A DNA stretch of 47,126 nt. Origin: an uncultured Paraprevotella sp. (lineage in GTDB: Bacteria; Bacteroidota; Bacteroidia; Bacteroidales; Bacteroidaceae). The position numbers and the translations under genes were made by a program. Below, in pieces: positions 34,568 through 43,598 of this stretch. Numbering within the stretch: the stretch's first letter is position 1; each line of letters starts with the position of its first letter. Location of the stretch: positions 1 through 47,126 of the forward strand of contig CALUNJ010000007.1 of the NCBI GenBank assembly GCA_944321975.1. The letters are read 5' to 3'. The notes below the pieces were generated by a model, which had not been told where the DNA came from, searched no databases, and saw nothing but the letters and a program-made list of their open reading frames with translations.

Positions 34568-36664
34568 TTAAGAAATTGCGCTCCAGTTTACCAGCGTTTT
34601 CCGCAGTTTGCTCAACTGTTTCCACAAGATTTTGTTCCTTTCAGCTGCGCAGAATGGATCTTCATCCAATATTTTTTCGGCCGTGTCGCGCGCCAGTTGC
34701 AATATTTGTCCATCGCGCGCCAAGTCGGCTAACCGTAGGTTGAATGCGATGCCGCTTTGTTGTGTGCCTTCCAAATCTCCAGGTCCTCGGAGTTTCAGGT
34801 CGGCTTCGGCAATTTCAAAGCCGTCGTTGGTTTCTGTCATGATTTGGATGCGCTTGCGTGTGTCGGCGCTTAGCTGGTATTTCGTAACCAGAATGCAATA
34901 AGACTGGTCGGCTCCGCGTCCCACGCGCCCCCGCAGCTGGTGTAGTTGCGCCAAGCCGAAACGCTCGGCATTCTCGATGACCATGACGGAGGCGTTGGGT
35001 ACGTTTACGCCGACTTCAATAACGGTCGTAGCCACCAGGATTTGGGTTTCGCCGGCTGCAAAGGCTTGCATTTCTGCTTCTTTTTCGGCAGGCTTCATTT
35101 TCCCGTGCACGCGGCTGATGCGATACTCCGGCATGGCGCGGCATAATTGTTCATAGCCTTCTTCCAAATTCCTGATGTCCATTTTCTCGCTTTCTTTGAT
35201 AAGCGGGTAAACGACATATGCCTGCCGCCCCTCGTTCAATTGGGAGCGCATGAGCCGGTAAAGGCTTTCCCGCCGGTTGTCGAACTGGTGGATGGTTTGT
35301 ATGGGTTTGCGGCCTGGCGGAAGTTCGTCGATTACCGACACGTCGAGGTCGCCATAGAGGGTCATGGCCAAGGTGCGCGGGATTGGGGTGGCTGTCATGA
35401 CCAGCACGTGGGGGGGATTGGTGCTTTTTGTCCACAGGCGGGCACGTTGTGCCACGCCGAAACGATGCTGTTCGTCAATGACTACCATGCCCAATGAGTT
35501 GAAATTAACAGTGTCTTCCAATACGGCATGTGTTCCGACCAGGATATGCACGTTGCATTGTTTCACTCCTTCCAGCACCTCTTGCCGGCGCTTGCCTTTC
35601 ACCGCGCCGGTCAGCAATTCCACCCGTATGGGCAATCCTTCCAGCATGCTCCGGAACGTGGCGAAATGTTGCTCGGCCAGAATTTCGGTAGGAGCCATGA
35701 TGCAGGCTTGAAACCCATTGTCCAATGCAATCAGCATGCTCATCAGTGCGACCAGCGTCTTGCCGCTGCCCACGTCGCCTTGCAGCAGCCGGTTCATTTG
35801 TTTTCCGCTCCCCATGTCTTTCCTGATTTCGCGAATCACGCGTTTTTGTGCTTCGGTCAGTTCGAACGGCAATTTCTTCTCATAAAAGTCATGAAATAAT
35901 GTGCCGATGCGTGCAAAGACAAATCCGCGGTATTTTTGGCGCCGGTCGCGCGTGTATCTGATTATGTTGAGCTGGATGTAGAGAAGTTCTTCGAATTTCA
36001 GCCGGAATTGCGCTTTTCTCAATTCTTCCGCATTGCGGGGATAGTGAACATGACGCAACGCTTCGTCGAGCGACACCAGACGGAGCGAAGCGACCAAGTG
36101 TTCTGGGAGTGTTTCGGGGATGGTGAAGTTTATTTTCTCAAACAGGGTGGAGGTGAAATGTTCCAGCGAGCGGGAATTCAGCCCGGCCCGCTTCATCTTT
36201 TCCGTCGTATTGTAGTAGGGCTGCAACCCCATGGTGTTCAGGTGCAGGCTGTCGGCCGGATCAATATCGGGATGTGCGATGTTGATGCGCCCGTTGAATG
36301 CGCTCGGACGTCCGAAAACCACGTAATCAGTGCGCGTTTTGTACGTTGAGGTGATATATTTGAGTCCGTTGAACCAGATGAGGTCTACCACGCCTTTCCC
36401 GTCCGTGAAGTGGGCGATTAGCCGTCGCTTGCGTCCTTCTCCTTCCGTTTCGAAACTCAAGATCTGTCCGCGGATCTGCACATAGGGCATGTCTGCGGTC
36501 AGTTCATGAATGTAGTAGAGCCGTGTGCGGTCGATGTGTTTATATGGGAAGGTATAAAGCAAATCATGTAACGTGTGGATTTGTAATTCGTCTCCTAACA
36601 GCTTCGCGCGTTGCGGCCCGACGCCGGGCAGGAACTGGATGTCTTGGTGTTCGAGGTCTATCAT
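34568..36664 (-). CDS. recG: ATP-dependent DNA helicase RecG
   Basis: RecG remodels stalled forks and branched recombination intermediates. The 698-residue protein has an N-terminal OB-fold wedge domain (about 55-150), Walker A GDVGSGKT, the DEQHRFGVAQR Walker B region, TATPIPRTLA, and the RecG-specific C-terminal GRVGRG and RGPGDLEGTQQSG. It is full length. Its ATG overlaps the ispD stop by four bases, so it is the last gene of the pdxJ-mscS-DJ-1-ispD-recG operon. Confidence 0.96.
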   Translation of the reverse strand: MIDLEHQDIQFLPGVGPQRAKLLGDELQIHTLHDLLYTFPYKHIDRTRLYYIHELTADMPYVQIRGQILSFETEGEGRKRRLIAHFTDGKGVVDLIWFNGLKYITSTYKTRTDYVVFGRPSAFNGRINIAHPDIDPADSLHLNTMGLQPYYNTTEKMKRAGLNSRSLEHFTSTLFEKINFTIPETLPEHLVASLRLVSLDEALRHVHYPRNAEELRKAQFRLKFEELLYIQLNIIRYTRDRRQKYRGFVFARIGTLFHDFYEKKLPFELTEAQKRVIREIRKDMGSGKQMNRLLQGDVGSGKTLVALMSMLIALDNGFQACIMAPTEILAEQHFATFRSMLEGLPIRVELLTGAVKGKRRQEVLEGVKQCNVHILVGTHAVLEDTVNFNSLGMVVIDEQHRFGVAQRARLWTKSTNPPHVLVMTATPIPRTLAMTLYGDLDVSVIDELPPGRKPIQTIHQFDNRRESLYRLMRSQLNEGRQAYVVYPLIKESEKMDIRNLEEGYEQLCRAMPEYRISRVHGKMKPAEKEAEMQAFAAGETQILVATTVIEVGVNVPNASVMVIENAERFGLAQLHQLRGRVGRGADQSYCILVTKYQLSADTRKRIQIMTETNDGFEIAEADLKLRGPGDLEGTQQSGIAFNLRLADLARDGQILQLARDTAEKILDEDPFCAAERNKILWKQLSKLRKTLVNWSAIS

Positions 36665-37353
36665 TGGTGTGCAGCCAAGAGGGCTTCGGCTATGGTCAGG
36701 TCGAAGGGGGTGGTGATTTTAATGTTTTCCCGGTTGCCGGGTATGAGTGTGACCGGCACCCCGGATGCCTCCACCACCGAAGCGTCGTCGGTGAACGTGG
36801 GCTGGTAGGGGAGGGCATATGCTGCTTTCAGCACAAGGCCTTGAAAGGTCTGCGGAGTCTGCACCAGCCTGTATTTGCCCCGGTCTACGCTTTGGCTTTT
36901 CCCGGTTCCTCCGTCAGACAGCTCCCGAAGGGTTTCTATCACTTCCGTGACAGGCACCACGGCGCGATGGCGTGCGGCATGCCCGAAGCAGCCTGCGATG
37001 ACTTCCTTGCTCACAAAGGGACGCACTCCGTCGTGCACCGCTATCAGTGCATCTGTGGCTTCTTTTTCGGATATCACTGCCAGCCCGTTGGCCACGGAAT
37101 GGAAACGAGTGACGCCGCCGTCTGCCACTTGGTGGGGCACGTTGAATTCATATTCCCGGCAGAGTCCTTTCCAATATGCCTGTTGGGCTGTGGGCAGCAC
37201 CAATATCAGCCGTATCGCAGGATCGTAGTCCCAAAAGACATCCAGCGTGCGCATCAGCACAGGACGTCCGCCCACGGGAATGAACTGCTTGGGCACATCC
37301 GTGCCCATGCGCAGTCCTTTTCCGCCAGCCACTATGATCGCGAACTTCCTCAT
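36661..37353 (-). CDS. ispD: 2-C-methyl-D-erythritol 4-phosphate cytidylyltransferase
   Basis: IspD activates MEP with CTP in the non-mevalonate isoprenoid pathway. The 230-residue product has the nucleotide-binding start IIVAGGKGLRMGTDVPKQF, then VHDGVRPFVS, VVPVTEVIETL and QTPQTFQ, and ends with TDDASVVEASG and GNRENIKITTPFDL. All are diagnostic. It overlaps its neighbours on both sides by four bases (ATGA). Confidence 0.96.
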   Translation of the reverse strand: MRKFAIIVAGGKGLRMGTDVPKQFIPVGGRPVLMRTLDVFWDYDPAIRLILVLPTAQQAYWKGLCREYEFNVPHQVADGGVTRFHSVANGLAVISEKEATDALIAVHDGVRPFVSKEVIAGCFGHAARHRAVVPVTEVIETLRELSDGGTGKSQSVDRGKYRLVQTPQTFQGLVLKAAYALPYQPTFTDDASVVEASGVPVTLIPGNRENIKITTPFDLTIAEALLAAHQ

Positions 37354-37910
37354 TTGGATATTTCATTGTACAACATTCCGTTCAACACGGCATCGGCTTT
37401 TTCTGTCCCGCCCAGCCGTGCCACGATGGCATGTCCGAACTCAAATGCGGCCGCAGGCCCTTTCCCGGTGATGAATTGGCCGTCTTCTTCCACCAGCGCG
37501 CCCGTGTATTCCGCACCTTCGAGGTTGTCTTCGAATCCTGGGTAGCAGGTGGCTTTCAGTCCCTTCAGCAGCCCCATGCGTCCATACACCAAGGGCGCCG
37601 CGCAAATGGCAGCCAGGGGTTTCCCGGCTTCGTAATGCCGCATGATGCCGGCGGCCAAATCCTTGTTGGCTTCCAGGTTGTAGGCTCCGGGCAGGCCGCC
37701 GGGAAGTACTAACATGGCCGCTTTAGAGAAATCTACATCCTCTGTCAGCATGTCGGTTTCTACTTTGATGCCGTGTGCGCCTGTCACCATTTTGCTTCCG
37801 GTAGCAGAAACGATGCGGGTTTCGATGCCGGCACGGCGTAAAATGTCTACCACGGCCAAGGCTTCTACTTCTTCTGTGCCTTCGGCGAAAAACAAATACA
37901 CTTTTTCCAT
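37350..37910 (-). CDS. DJ-1/PfpI family protein
   Basis: The 186-residue protein of the DJ-1/PfpI superfamily has the nucleophile-elbow cysteine Cys103 (LAAICAAP) and the partnering glutamate in AEGTEEVEA near residue 14. It also has VLPGGLPGAYNL and a His/Glu region near the end. DJ-1-type members act as glyoxalase/deglycase-like or stress chaperone proteins, and which activity applies here is unknown. It overlaps ispD (ATGA) and follows the channel gene by 13 bases. Confidence 0.9.
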   Translation of the reverse strand: MEKVYLFFAEGTEEVEALAVVDILRRAGIETRIVSATGSKMVTGAHGIKVETDMLTEDVDFSKAAMLVLPGGLPGAYNLEANKDLAAGIMRHYEAGKPLAAICAAPLVYGRMGLLKGLKATCYPGFEDNLEGAEYTGALVEEDGQFITGKGPAAAFEFGHAIVARLGGTEKADAVLNGMLYNEISK

Positions 37911-37923
37911 ACTTCTGTTGGGT

Positions 37924-39204
37924 TTATGAATGATTCAAATTTTCTTTCAGGGCTTTCTGCACGTCTGCTCCAGAAGGTGACTGGAATACGCGCAAGCCGA
38001 ATTCAGGAATCACGGCCAGCACATGGTCGAACACGTCTGCCTGGATGCCTTCGTAGGGCACCCATTCTTTGACCGTGGAGAAGAAATACAGTTCCACGGG
38101 AAGGCCTTTGTCCGTGGGTTGCAGGTGGCGCACCATGCAGTGCAGGTCCGGGCTGGTGTGGGGCAGGCTGTGCAGGTAGGCCGTGAGATAGGCTCTGAAT
38201 ACGCCCAGGTTGGTCAGCCGCCTGCCGTTGACCTTCACGCTGTCGTCAATGCCGTTGGCCGCATTGTATGTTTTCAGCGCAGCCTCTTTCTCGTCGAGAT
38301 ATTCTTTCAGCAGATTGATCTTGCGGAAGCGCGCCAGCATTTCTTCCGTGCAGAATCGCACGCTGGTCATGTCTATGTTTATCGACCGCTTGATGCGCCG
38401 TCCTCCGCTTTCCCGCATGGCGTTCCAGTTTTGGAACGAGTCGCTCACGAGGGCGTATGGCGGGATGGTGGTCACCGTGTTGTCCCAATTGCGTACTTTC
38501 ACCGTGTTCAATGTCACTTCCGTCACGATGCCGTCCGCGTCATATTTCGGCATCTTGATCCAGTCGCCCACTTTCAGCATTTCGTTGGCTGAGAGTTGTA
38601 TGCCGCTGACAAATCCCATGATGCTGTCCTTGAAGATGAGCATCAGCACGGCAGCCGAGGCTCCCAGTCCGGCCAACAGTGAAACGGGATCCTTGTCGAT
38701 CAGTTCGCTCAGGATCACGATGCCTCCCACGAACCACATTGCCACCTGGATGGTTTGCACCATGCTCTTTAGCGGCCGGTTGCGGAAGTTTTCCTTGTCG
38801 CTGTAGATGGTGTAAACCGCATTCAGAAATGCGTGGATGAACATCAGGAACGACAGGACGATGAATATGAAACAGATGCGTTGCACCAAGTCCATGGCCC
38901 ACAGGCTGGAGCCGGAGAACACTGACGGGATGAACAGGTAGATGACCACGGGCATCACCATGTGGCTCAACCTCACCATGACTTTGTGGTCGAACACCAC
39001 GTCGTCCCATTTGGCTTTGGTGTGTTTCACCACTTTGGCCACCGCTTTCAGCACCACATGCCGGCACAGCAGGTCGGCCAGGAACGCGGTGCCGGCCAGC
39101 AGGAGCAATGCCGCCACGTGGCCCAGCACGATGGCGAGAGAGTTTCCCGCGCCCCACGATTCCAGTCCTGCCACGATCCGTTCCAGCAAACTCAGGTTTT
39201 TCAT
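37924..39204 (-). CDS. MscS-family mechanosensitive channel (YbdG-like)
   Basis: The 426-residue membrane protein has about five hydrophobic segments. The MscS pore helix and its beta domain are visible: LLAGLGASAAVLMLIFKDSIMGFVSGIQLSANEMLKVGDWI, then the beta domain (DGIVTEVTLNTVKVRNWDNTVTTIPPYALVSDSFQNW). A long C-terminal cytoplasmic domain with an insertion resembles E. coli YbdG more than MscS (286 residues). It releases ions under osmotic downshock. It is in an operon after pdxJ (23-base gap). Confidence 0.92.
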   Translation of the reverse strand: MKNLSLLERIVAGLESWGAGNSLAIVLGHVAALLLLAGTAFLADLLCRHVVLKAVAKVVKHTKAKWDDVVFDHKVMVRLSHMVMPVVIYLFIPSVFSGSSLWAMDLVQRICFIFIVLSFLMFIHAFLNAVYTIYSDKENFRNRPLKSMVQTIQVAMWFVGGIVILSELIDKDPVSLLAGLGASAAVLMLIFKDSIMGFVSGIQLSANEMLKVGDWIKMPKYDADGIVTEVTLNTVKVRNWDNTVTTIPPYALVSDSFQNWNAMRESGGRRIKRSINIDMTSVRFCTEEMLARFRKINLLKEYLDEKEAALKTYNAANGIDDSVKVNGRRLTNLGVFRAYLTAYLHSLPHTSPDLHCMVRHLQPTDKGLPVELYFFSTVKEWVPYEGIQADVFDHVLAVIPEFGLRVFQSPSGADVQKALKENLNHS

Positions 39205-39227
39205 CTTTCCCGCTGTTTTCCTCGTGT

Positions 39228-39941
39228 TTAGCGCAGGCAGTCCAAATAGCGCTTGATGGTTTCCTCCAGTCCAAGGTACAATGCGTCGCAGATCAGTGCA
39301 TGGCCTATGCTCACTTCGTCAAGTCCGCCAATCTGTTCATGCATGAACTTCAGGTTTTCCAGGCTCAGGTCATGCCCGGCGTTCACGCCCATGCCCAGGC
39401 TCTTGGCGACCTTTGCCGCTTCCGCGAAGGGGGCGATGGCTGTTTCCGCTCCGGCGGCATAGGCTGATGCGTAAGGTTCTGTGTAGAGTTCCACCCGGTC
39501 GGCTCCCGTTTTGGCTGCATATTCTACCATTTCGGGGTCGGCATTCACGAAGATGGAGGTCCGGATGCCTTTTTCTTTAAATTCCCCTACGATTTCGGTC
39601 AGGAAGGCCAGGTTTTTTTTCGTGTCCCATCCCGCGTTCGATGTGATCTGGTCCGGTGCGTCGGGCACTAATGTGACCTGTGTGGGTCTCACTTTCAGCA
39701 CCAGGTCGTTGAATTTGGCTATGGGGTTTCCTTCAATGTTGAATTCCGTGCGCAGCACCGGTTTGAGGTCATACACGTCCTGGTATCGGATGTGCCGTTC
39801 GTCGGGGCGGGGATGCACTGTGATGCCTTGTGCTCCGAACTTCTCGCAGTCCAATGCCACTTTTACCACGTCGGGGTTGTTGCCGCCGCGCGCGTTGCGG
39901 ATGGTGGCCACCTTGTTGATGTTCACACTTAGCTTTGTCAT
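39228..39941 (-). CDS. pdxJ: Pyridoxine 5'-phosphate synthase
   Basis: PdxJ condenses 1-deoxyxylulose 5-phosphate with aminoacetone phosphate to give pyridoxine 5'-phosphate. The 237-residue TIM barrel begins [17 protein letters not shown], followed by [55 protein letters not shown] and [10 protein letters not shown]. All are diagnostic. It is the first gene of a five-gene minus-strand operon and is divergent from nadK. Confidence 0.96.
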   Translation of the reverse strand: MTKLSVNINKVATIRNARGGNNPDVVKVALDCEKFGAQGITVHPRPDERHIRYQDVYDLKPVLRTEFNIEGNPIAKFNDLVLKVRPTQVTLVPDAPDQITSNAGWDTKKNLAFLTEIVGEFKEKGIRTSIFVNADPEMVEYAAKTGADRVELYTEPYASAYAAGAETAIAPFAEAAKVAKSLGMGVNAGHDLSLENLKFMHEQIGGLDEVSIGHALICDALYLGLEETIKRYLDCLR

Positions 39942-39977
39942 CTTGATATTCTGTTATTAATTCTATCACCTATAGGA

Positions 39978-40005
39978 CAAAGTTAGTAAAAAAATGCTAT
40001 ATTTG
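39978..40005. promoter_or_regulatory. Back-to-back -7 elements of pdxJ and nadK promoters
   Basis: TAACTTTG on the minus strand (39985-39978) serves pdxJ, and TATATTTG on the plus strand (39998-40005) serves nadK. The two boxes are 12 bases apart, so the -33 regions overlap the opposite promoter. Neither has a good -33 TTTG. Confidence 0.5.
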
Positions 40006-40048
40006 TGAACGCATAACGTGATAGAAAGTCTTAATTAATCTTAGTAGA

Positions 40049-40942
40049 ATGGCAGAAAAGCTCAAATTTGCCCTTTTCGGCAATGTGTATCAGGCCAAGA
40101 AATCGGCTTCGGTGAAGCAACTTATTTCCTTGCTCACCGCCCGTGGGGCCAAGTTGTATGTCGAATCCGCCTTCCACGATTATCTGGTCCGCACGTTGCG
40201 CCTCAGTTTCCGGCCCGACGGGCTGATTACCGGGCGTGATTTCTTTGCGGACATTGCCGTGAGCATGGGAGGGGACGGCACGTTCCTGGCCGCGGCCAGC
40301 CAGGTGGGCGACAAGCGCATTCCCATCTTGGGAATCAACATGGGGCGGCTCGGCTTTTTGGCCGATGTCTCGCCCGAGGAGATAGAGGCATGCATTGATG
40401 ACATTTACAACCATACCTATAAAATAGACGAGCGAAGTGTCATCGAGGTGCAGTATGAAGGGCCGAGGCTCTCGGGCTATCCTTTTGCGCTCAACGAAGT
40501 GGCCGTGCTCAAGCGCGACAATTCCTCGATGATTTCCATTCGCGTGGAGGTCGACGGCGAGTACCTGGCTACCTATCAGGCCGACGGGCTGATCATCAAT
40601 ACGCCCACCGGGTCCACGGGCTACGCCCTGAGCGTGGGGGGGCCGATCATCGTGCCCCAGTCTGGCACGTTTTGCATCACGCCTGTGGCGTCCCACAGTC
40701 TCAATGCGCGTCCTATCACGTTGCAGGACCGGGCGCGGATTACGTTGTCCGTGGAGTCGCGCAACCACAATTTCCTTGTGGCCATTGATGGGCGCAGCGA
40801 AGCCTGCACGGAAGCCACGCGCCTTCATTTGCGCCGGGCTCCCTATAATATAAAGGTGTTGCAGCGCAAGAACCATTCGTTTTACTCCACCCTGCGTGAG
40901 AAGCTCATGTGGGGCGCCGATCCAAGGGGGCAGTCATGCTGA
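40049..40942 (+). CDS. nadK: NAD kinase
   Basis: NadK phosphorylates NAD to NADP. The 297-residue product has the diagnostic GGDGT at 74-78, the NE motif in FALNEVAVLKR, and the glycine-rich TPTGSTGYALSVGGPI. It has a complete C-terminal beta domain. Its stop lies inside the start region of the next gene (ATG at 40936), so the pair is translationally coupled. Confidence 0.96.
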   Translation: MAEKLKFALFGNVYQAKKSASVKQLISLLTARGAKLYVESAFHDYLVRTLRLSFRPDGLITGRDFFADIAVSMGGDGTFLAAASQVGDKRIPILGINMGRLGFLADVSPEEIEACIDDIYNHTYKIDERSVIEVQYEGPRLSGYPFALNEVAVLKRDNSSMISIRVEVDGEYLATYQADGLIINTPTGSTGYALSVGGPIIVPQSGTFCITPVASHSLNARPITLQDRARITLSVESRNHNFLVAIDGRSEACTEATRLHLRRAPYNIKVLQRKNHSFYSTLREKLMWGADPRGQSC

Positions 40943-42600
40943 ATGTTTTTTTCAACAACCGTTCGAAGTATTCCACCTTGTGCCTGCTCCGGTGGTTATG
41001 GGGCATTTTGCGCCGCCATCGCGTGCAAGTGTGTCTCAACACCTTGTTGGGCTGCACTTCTGTGGGGCTTGATTTCGCTTTCATTGCCGCCACGAAGTGG
41101 GCCATAGACATTGCGACCCACCGGGCTTCCGCCCCGTTGGCGACGGCCGCCGCCGTCCTTGCGGGCATCCTTCTTTTGCAGCTGGGCCTCGGTTTCGCTT
41201 CGCGTTGGGTCAAGGCCATCCTGGGGGTCAAGGCGCAAAACCACATGCAGCTTTATTATTTTGACCGTTTGCTCCACAGCGAGTGGTCGGCCAGGCATGG
41301 GTGCCACAGCGGCGACCTGCTCAACCGGTTGGAACTCGACGTGAGGGACGTGGTGAACGCCACGACAGAGACCGCGCCGTCTATCGTGTCCGTAGGGGTC
41401 CGCCTCGCGGGAGCTTTTGTGTTTCTCTATTCCATGGATGCCCTTTTGGCTTGTTTTTCCGTGGCCATCATTCCTTGTTTCATCGTGTTGAGCAAGCTCT
41501 ACATGAAGCGGATGCGCAGGCTGACGCGGGACGTGCGCGACACGGACAGCCGCATTCAAAGCATCTTGCAGGAAACCATACAGCATCAGATGGTGGTGCA
41601 GACGTTGGAGCAACAGCCTGCCATGGTCGGGAGGCTCGACCGGGTGCAGCGCCATTTGCGCCAGCAGGTGAGGACGCGCACAAAATTTTCGTCGGTTTCT
41701 GCCACTTTCCTCAGCGCGGGCTTCATGGGGTGCTATCTCGTGGCGTTTCTTTGGGGAGCCGCCCGGCTTCACGAGGGGACGATTACCTATGGCATGATGC
41801 TTGCCTTCATCCAGCTGGTGGGGCAGATCCAGGGGCCTTTCCGCGACCTGACGCGTTTCATCCCTATTTTTGTCAATGCCTTTACGGCCGGGGAACGTTT
41901 GATGCAGGTGGAGGAGATTCCCTTGGAACAGCCGGGGGGCGGCATGCCGGTGGGGCCGGTGCCAGGCGTGAGGTTCAGCGATGTGACCTACGCATACTCG
42001 CCCGGAGGCCGCCTTGTCCTCAAGCACTTCAGCTATGACTTCCCGCCCGGAAGCCACACGGCCATTGTCGGTGAGACCGGGGCGGGGAAGACCACGCTCA
42101 TCCGGCTGATGCTTTCGCTCATCCATCCTGCGGAAGGGAAAGTGTCGCTCTACGACGGTGCTTGCGAGGTGCCTTGCGACGCCGGTACGCGTTCCCATTT
42201 CACTTATGTGCCGCAAGGCAACACGCTTTTCAGCGGAACCATCCGCGACAACCTGCGTCTCGGCAATCCGCAAGCCTCGGAGGAGGAGATGCGGGATGCG
42301 CTCGCGGATGCTTGTGCCGGTTTCGTGTTCAACCTGCCGGAGGGGTTGGACACCATGTGCGGGGAACAAGGGGCGGGGCTGAGCGAAGGACAGGCGCAAC
42401 GCATTGCCATTGCGCGTGCTTTGTTGCGCCCCGGAGGCATACTGTTGCTCGACGAGGCCACTTCCTCGTTGGATGCCGGCACCGAAAAAAGACTGTGGCA
42501 GAACATCGGCCGGCGCAGCAGGGGGAAAACCCTGATTTTTGTGACCCACCGCACAGGAATCATCGGGCCGGACGCTCGCATTTTGACGTTGAGAAAATAA
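40936..42600 (+). CDS. ABC exporter, fused membrane and ATPase domains
   Basis: The 554-residue half-transporter has six transmembrane helices in the first 310 residues, then an ATPase domain with Walker A GETGAGKTT, Q-loop YVPQGNTLFSG, signature LSEGQAQR, Walker B GGILLLDEATSSLD and H-loop VTHR. The signature has Glu where LSGGQ has Gly. The start is ATG 40936, overlapping the nadK stop. An upstream GTG (40909) is less likely. The substrate is unknown: similar proteins export lipids, peptides or drugs. A B12 riboswitch follows but lies downstream, so it does not control this gene. Confidence 0.9.
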   Translation: MLNVFFNNRSKYSTLCLLRWLWGILRRHRVQVCLNTLLGCTSVGLDFAFIAATKWAIDIATHRASAPLATAAAVLAGILLLQLGLGFASRWVKAILGVKAQNHMQLYYFDRLLHSEWSARHGCHSGDLLNRLELDVRDVVNATTETAPSIVSVGVRLAGAFVFLYSMDALLACFSVAIIPCFIVLSKLYMKRMRRLTRDVRDTDSRIQSILQETIQHQMVVQTLEQQPAMVGRLDRVQRHLRQQVRTRTKFSSVSATFLSAGFMGCYLVAFLWGAARLHEGTITYGMMLAFIQLVGQIQGPFRDLTRFIPIFVNAFTAGERLMQVEEIPLEQPGGGMPVGPVPGVRFSDVTYAYSPGGRLVLKHFSYDFPPGSHTAIVGETGAGKTTLIRLMLSLIHPAEGKVSLYDGACEVPCDAGTRSHFTYVPQGNTLFSGTIRDNLRLGNPQASEEEMRDALADACAGFVFNLPEGLDTMCGEQGAGLSEGQAQRIAIARALLRPGGILLLDEATSSLDAGTEKRLWQNIGRRSRGKTLIFVTHRTGIIGPDARILTLRK

Positions 42601-42613
42601 ATCGGCCCGGATG

Positions 42614-42645
42614 TTTGCCGGAGCCGTGGGAAAATGTTAACTTTG
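42614..42645 (+). promoter_or_regulatory. Promoter of the cobalamin riboswitch transcript
   Basis: TTTG (42614-42617) and TAACTTTG (42638-42645), exactly 20 bases apart, are among the best promoter matches in the window. Transcription should start within a few bases of the riboswitch. Confidence 0.75.
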
Positions 42646-42648
42646 CCC

Positions 42649-42850
42649 TCGTGGCAGGTGTCCTCCTTCGCCGTCCGGTGTCGGGGGATGAAATGGGAAC
42701 CGGGTGCGACTCCCGGACAGTCCCGCTGCTGTGAGTTCCAGAAACGCATCAAAAAGGAAGAAACCCGTGCCACTGCTTTGCGGCATAGGCCGTAAGCGGG
42801 AAGGCGTTTTTTTGATGCGGGAACGAGTCAGAAAACCAGCCTGCCGCCAT
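42649..42850 (+). ncRNA. Cobalamin (B12) riboswitch
   Basis: The conserved core is intact: ATGGGAACCGGGTGCGACTCC, CCGGACAGTCCCGCTGCTGTG, GCCACTG (about 42768) with GGGAAGGC, and the B12 box-like GTCAGAAAACCAGCCTGCC near 42828-42846. The closing stem pairs GGCAGG (near 42653) with CCTGCC. The distal stem GCATCAAAAA / TTTTTTTGATGC is also complete. Such RNAs bind cobalamins and usually repress B12 uptake or synthesis genes. Here a strong promoter precedes it but no recognisable target gene follows on the plus strand. Confidence 0.92.
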
Positions 42851-43277
42851 TTGACCAAAGGAATCCTGCTTCGAGGGTTAGGCGGGGATTCCGGCGACAC
42901 CGTCCCGTGGCATATGCCTTGCTCCTCAGACCCTGCCAAAGGCCGAAGTGATTCGCCCGATTTGTCTGGACCGTGCTATCTGCTATCAATCGACGGCACA
43001 GACACTCCCAACGGACAAGGTGTAAACGCGCAGGACAAAACATCCGCTTTCTGGAATGCCGCCCGGTTTTCTGCCCGTGGCGGCATTTTGGTGTCTTTTG
43101 TTTTTTGCTGTGGGACGGCGGGATTTCATTTTGACATTCCTCGTGTGGCTTCCCCGGTTTCTGCGAAAGAGGGAGGACGAGTCCTTTGGGCGGATGCCCG
43201 TTTGGCCTATGTTTGCGGTAGCATGTGCCGTGCTTTCTAAAACCTTTGTAATCATGAGTTTGCGCGCGGTTTTGAGA
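42851..43277. other. Region after the riboswitch, no recognised gene
   Basis: A hairpin GGAATCC (42860-42866) with GGATTCC (42886-42892) follows the riboswitch. An 87-residue plus-strand ORF at 43056-43319 begins MPPGFLPVAAFWCLLFFAV and is partly hydrophobic, but it runs into the repeat and has no known domain. A longer ORF from 42704 is riboswitch sequence read as protein. I see no btuB, cob or cbi remnant by eye. Confidence 0.5.
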
Positions 43278-43345
43278 CGGCTGGTTTTTTCTCAAGCGAT
43301 TCACATTTTTTTCTCTTGAGATTCACATTTTTTTCTCAAGCGAAA
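43278..43345 (+). repeat. Dispersed palindromic repeat, copy D
   Basis: TTTTTTCTCAAGCGATTCACATTTTTTTCTCTTGA is followed by a second GATTCACATTTTTTTCTC with a 22-base period (units at 43298 and 43320), then AAGCG. This copy is a tandem direct repeat of the core, unlike the palindromic forms B and C. It lies at the end of the apparently geneless DNA behind the riboswitch. Confidence 0.8.
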
Positions 43346-43527
43346 GGTTGGTGGTTCTACTGTGGAGTTGCTGGAAGGATGTTTCCTTGGGGGAGCGGGA
43401 GGATGAAGGATGTGGAATCCTTTTGGGCGCGAGAAAGAAAAGGAACGTTTTTTGGGGCAGGGTATGGCGGATTCCTTTTGTGCGGGGGCGTTCCCTTGTG
43501 GCATTTTCCGAAGGAAAGCCATGCATG

Positions 43528-43566
43528 AAAAATCCCCCGTCCGCGGAAAAAACGGACGGGGGGATT
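43528..43566 (-). terminator. hppA terminator
   Basis: On the minus strand AATCCCCCCGTCCG pairs with CGGACGGGGGATT (one bulged base) around a T-rich loop, then TTTTTC. It lies 33 bases after the hppA stop. Confidence 0.8.
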
Positions 43567-43598
43567 GTGGAGAGGTGAGAGGCGCAGGCCGTGGGTGG

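Noticed and set aside
42704-43240. A 178-residue protein downstream of the ABC exporter
   Set aside because: It starts inside the riboswitch and reads structured RNA as protein; no known domain is present.
43316-43598. Several small ORFs between repeat copy D and hppA
   Set aside because: They cross the hppA terminator hairpin or the repeat and lack any promoter or domain.
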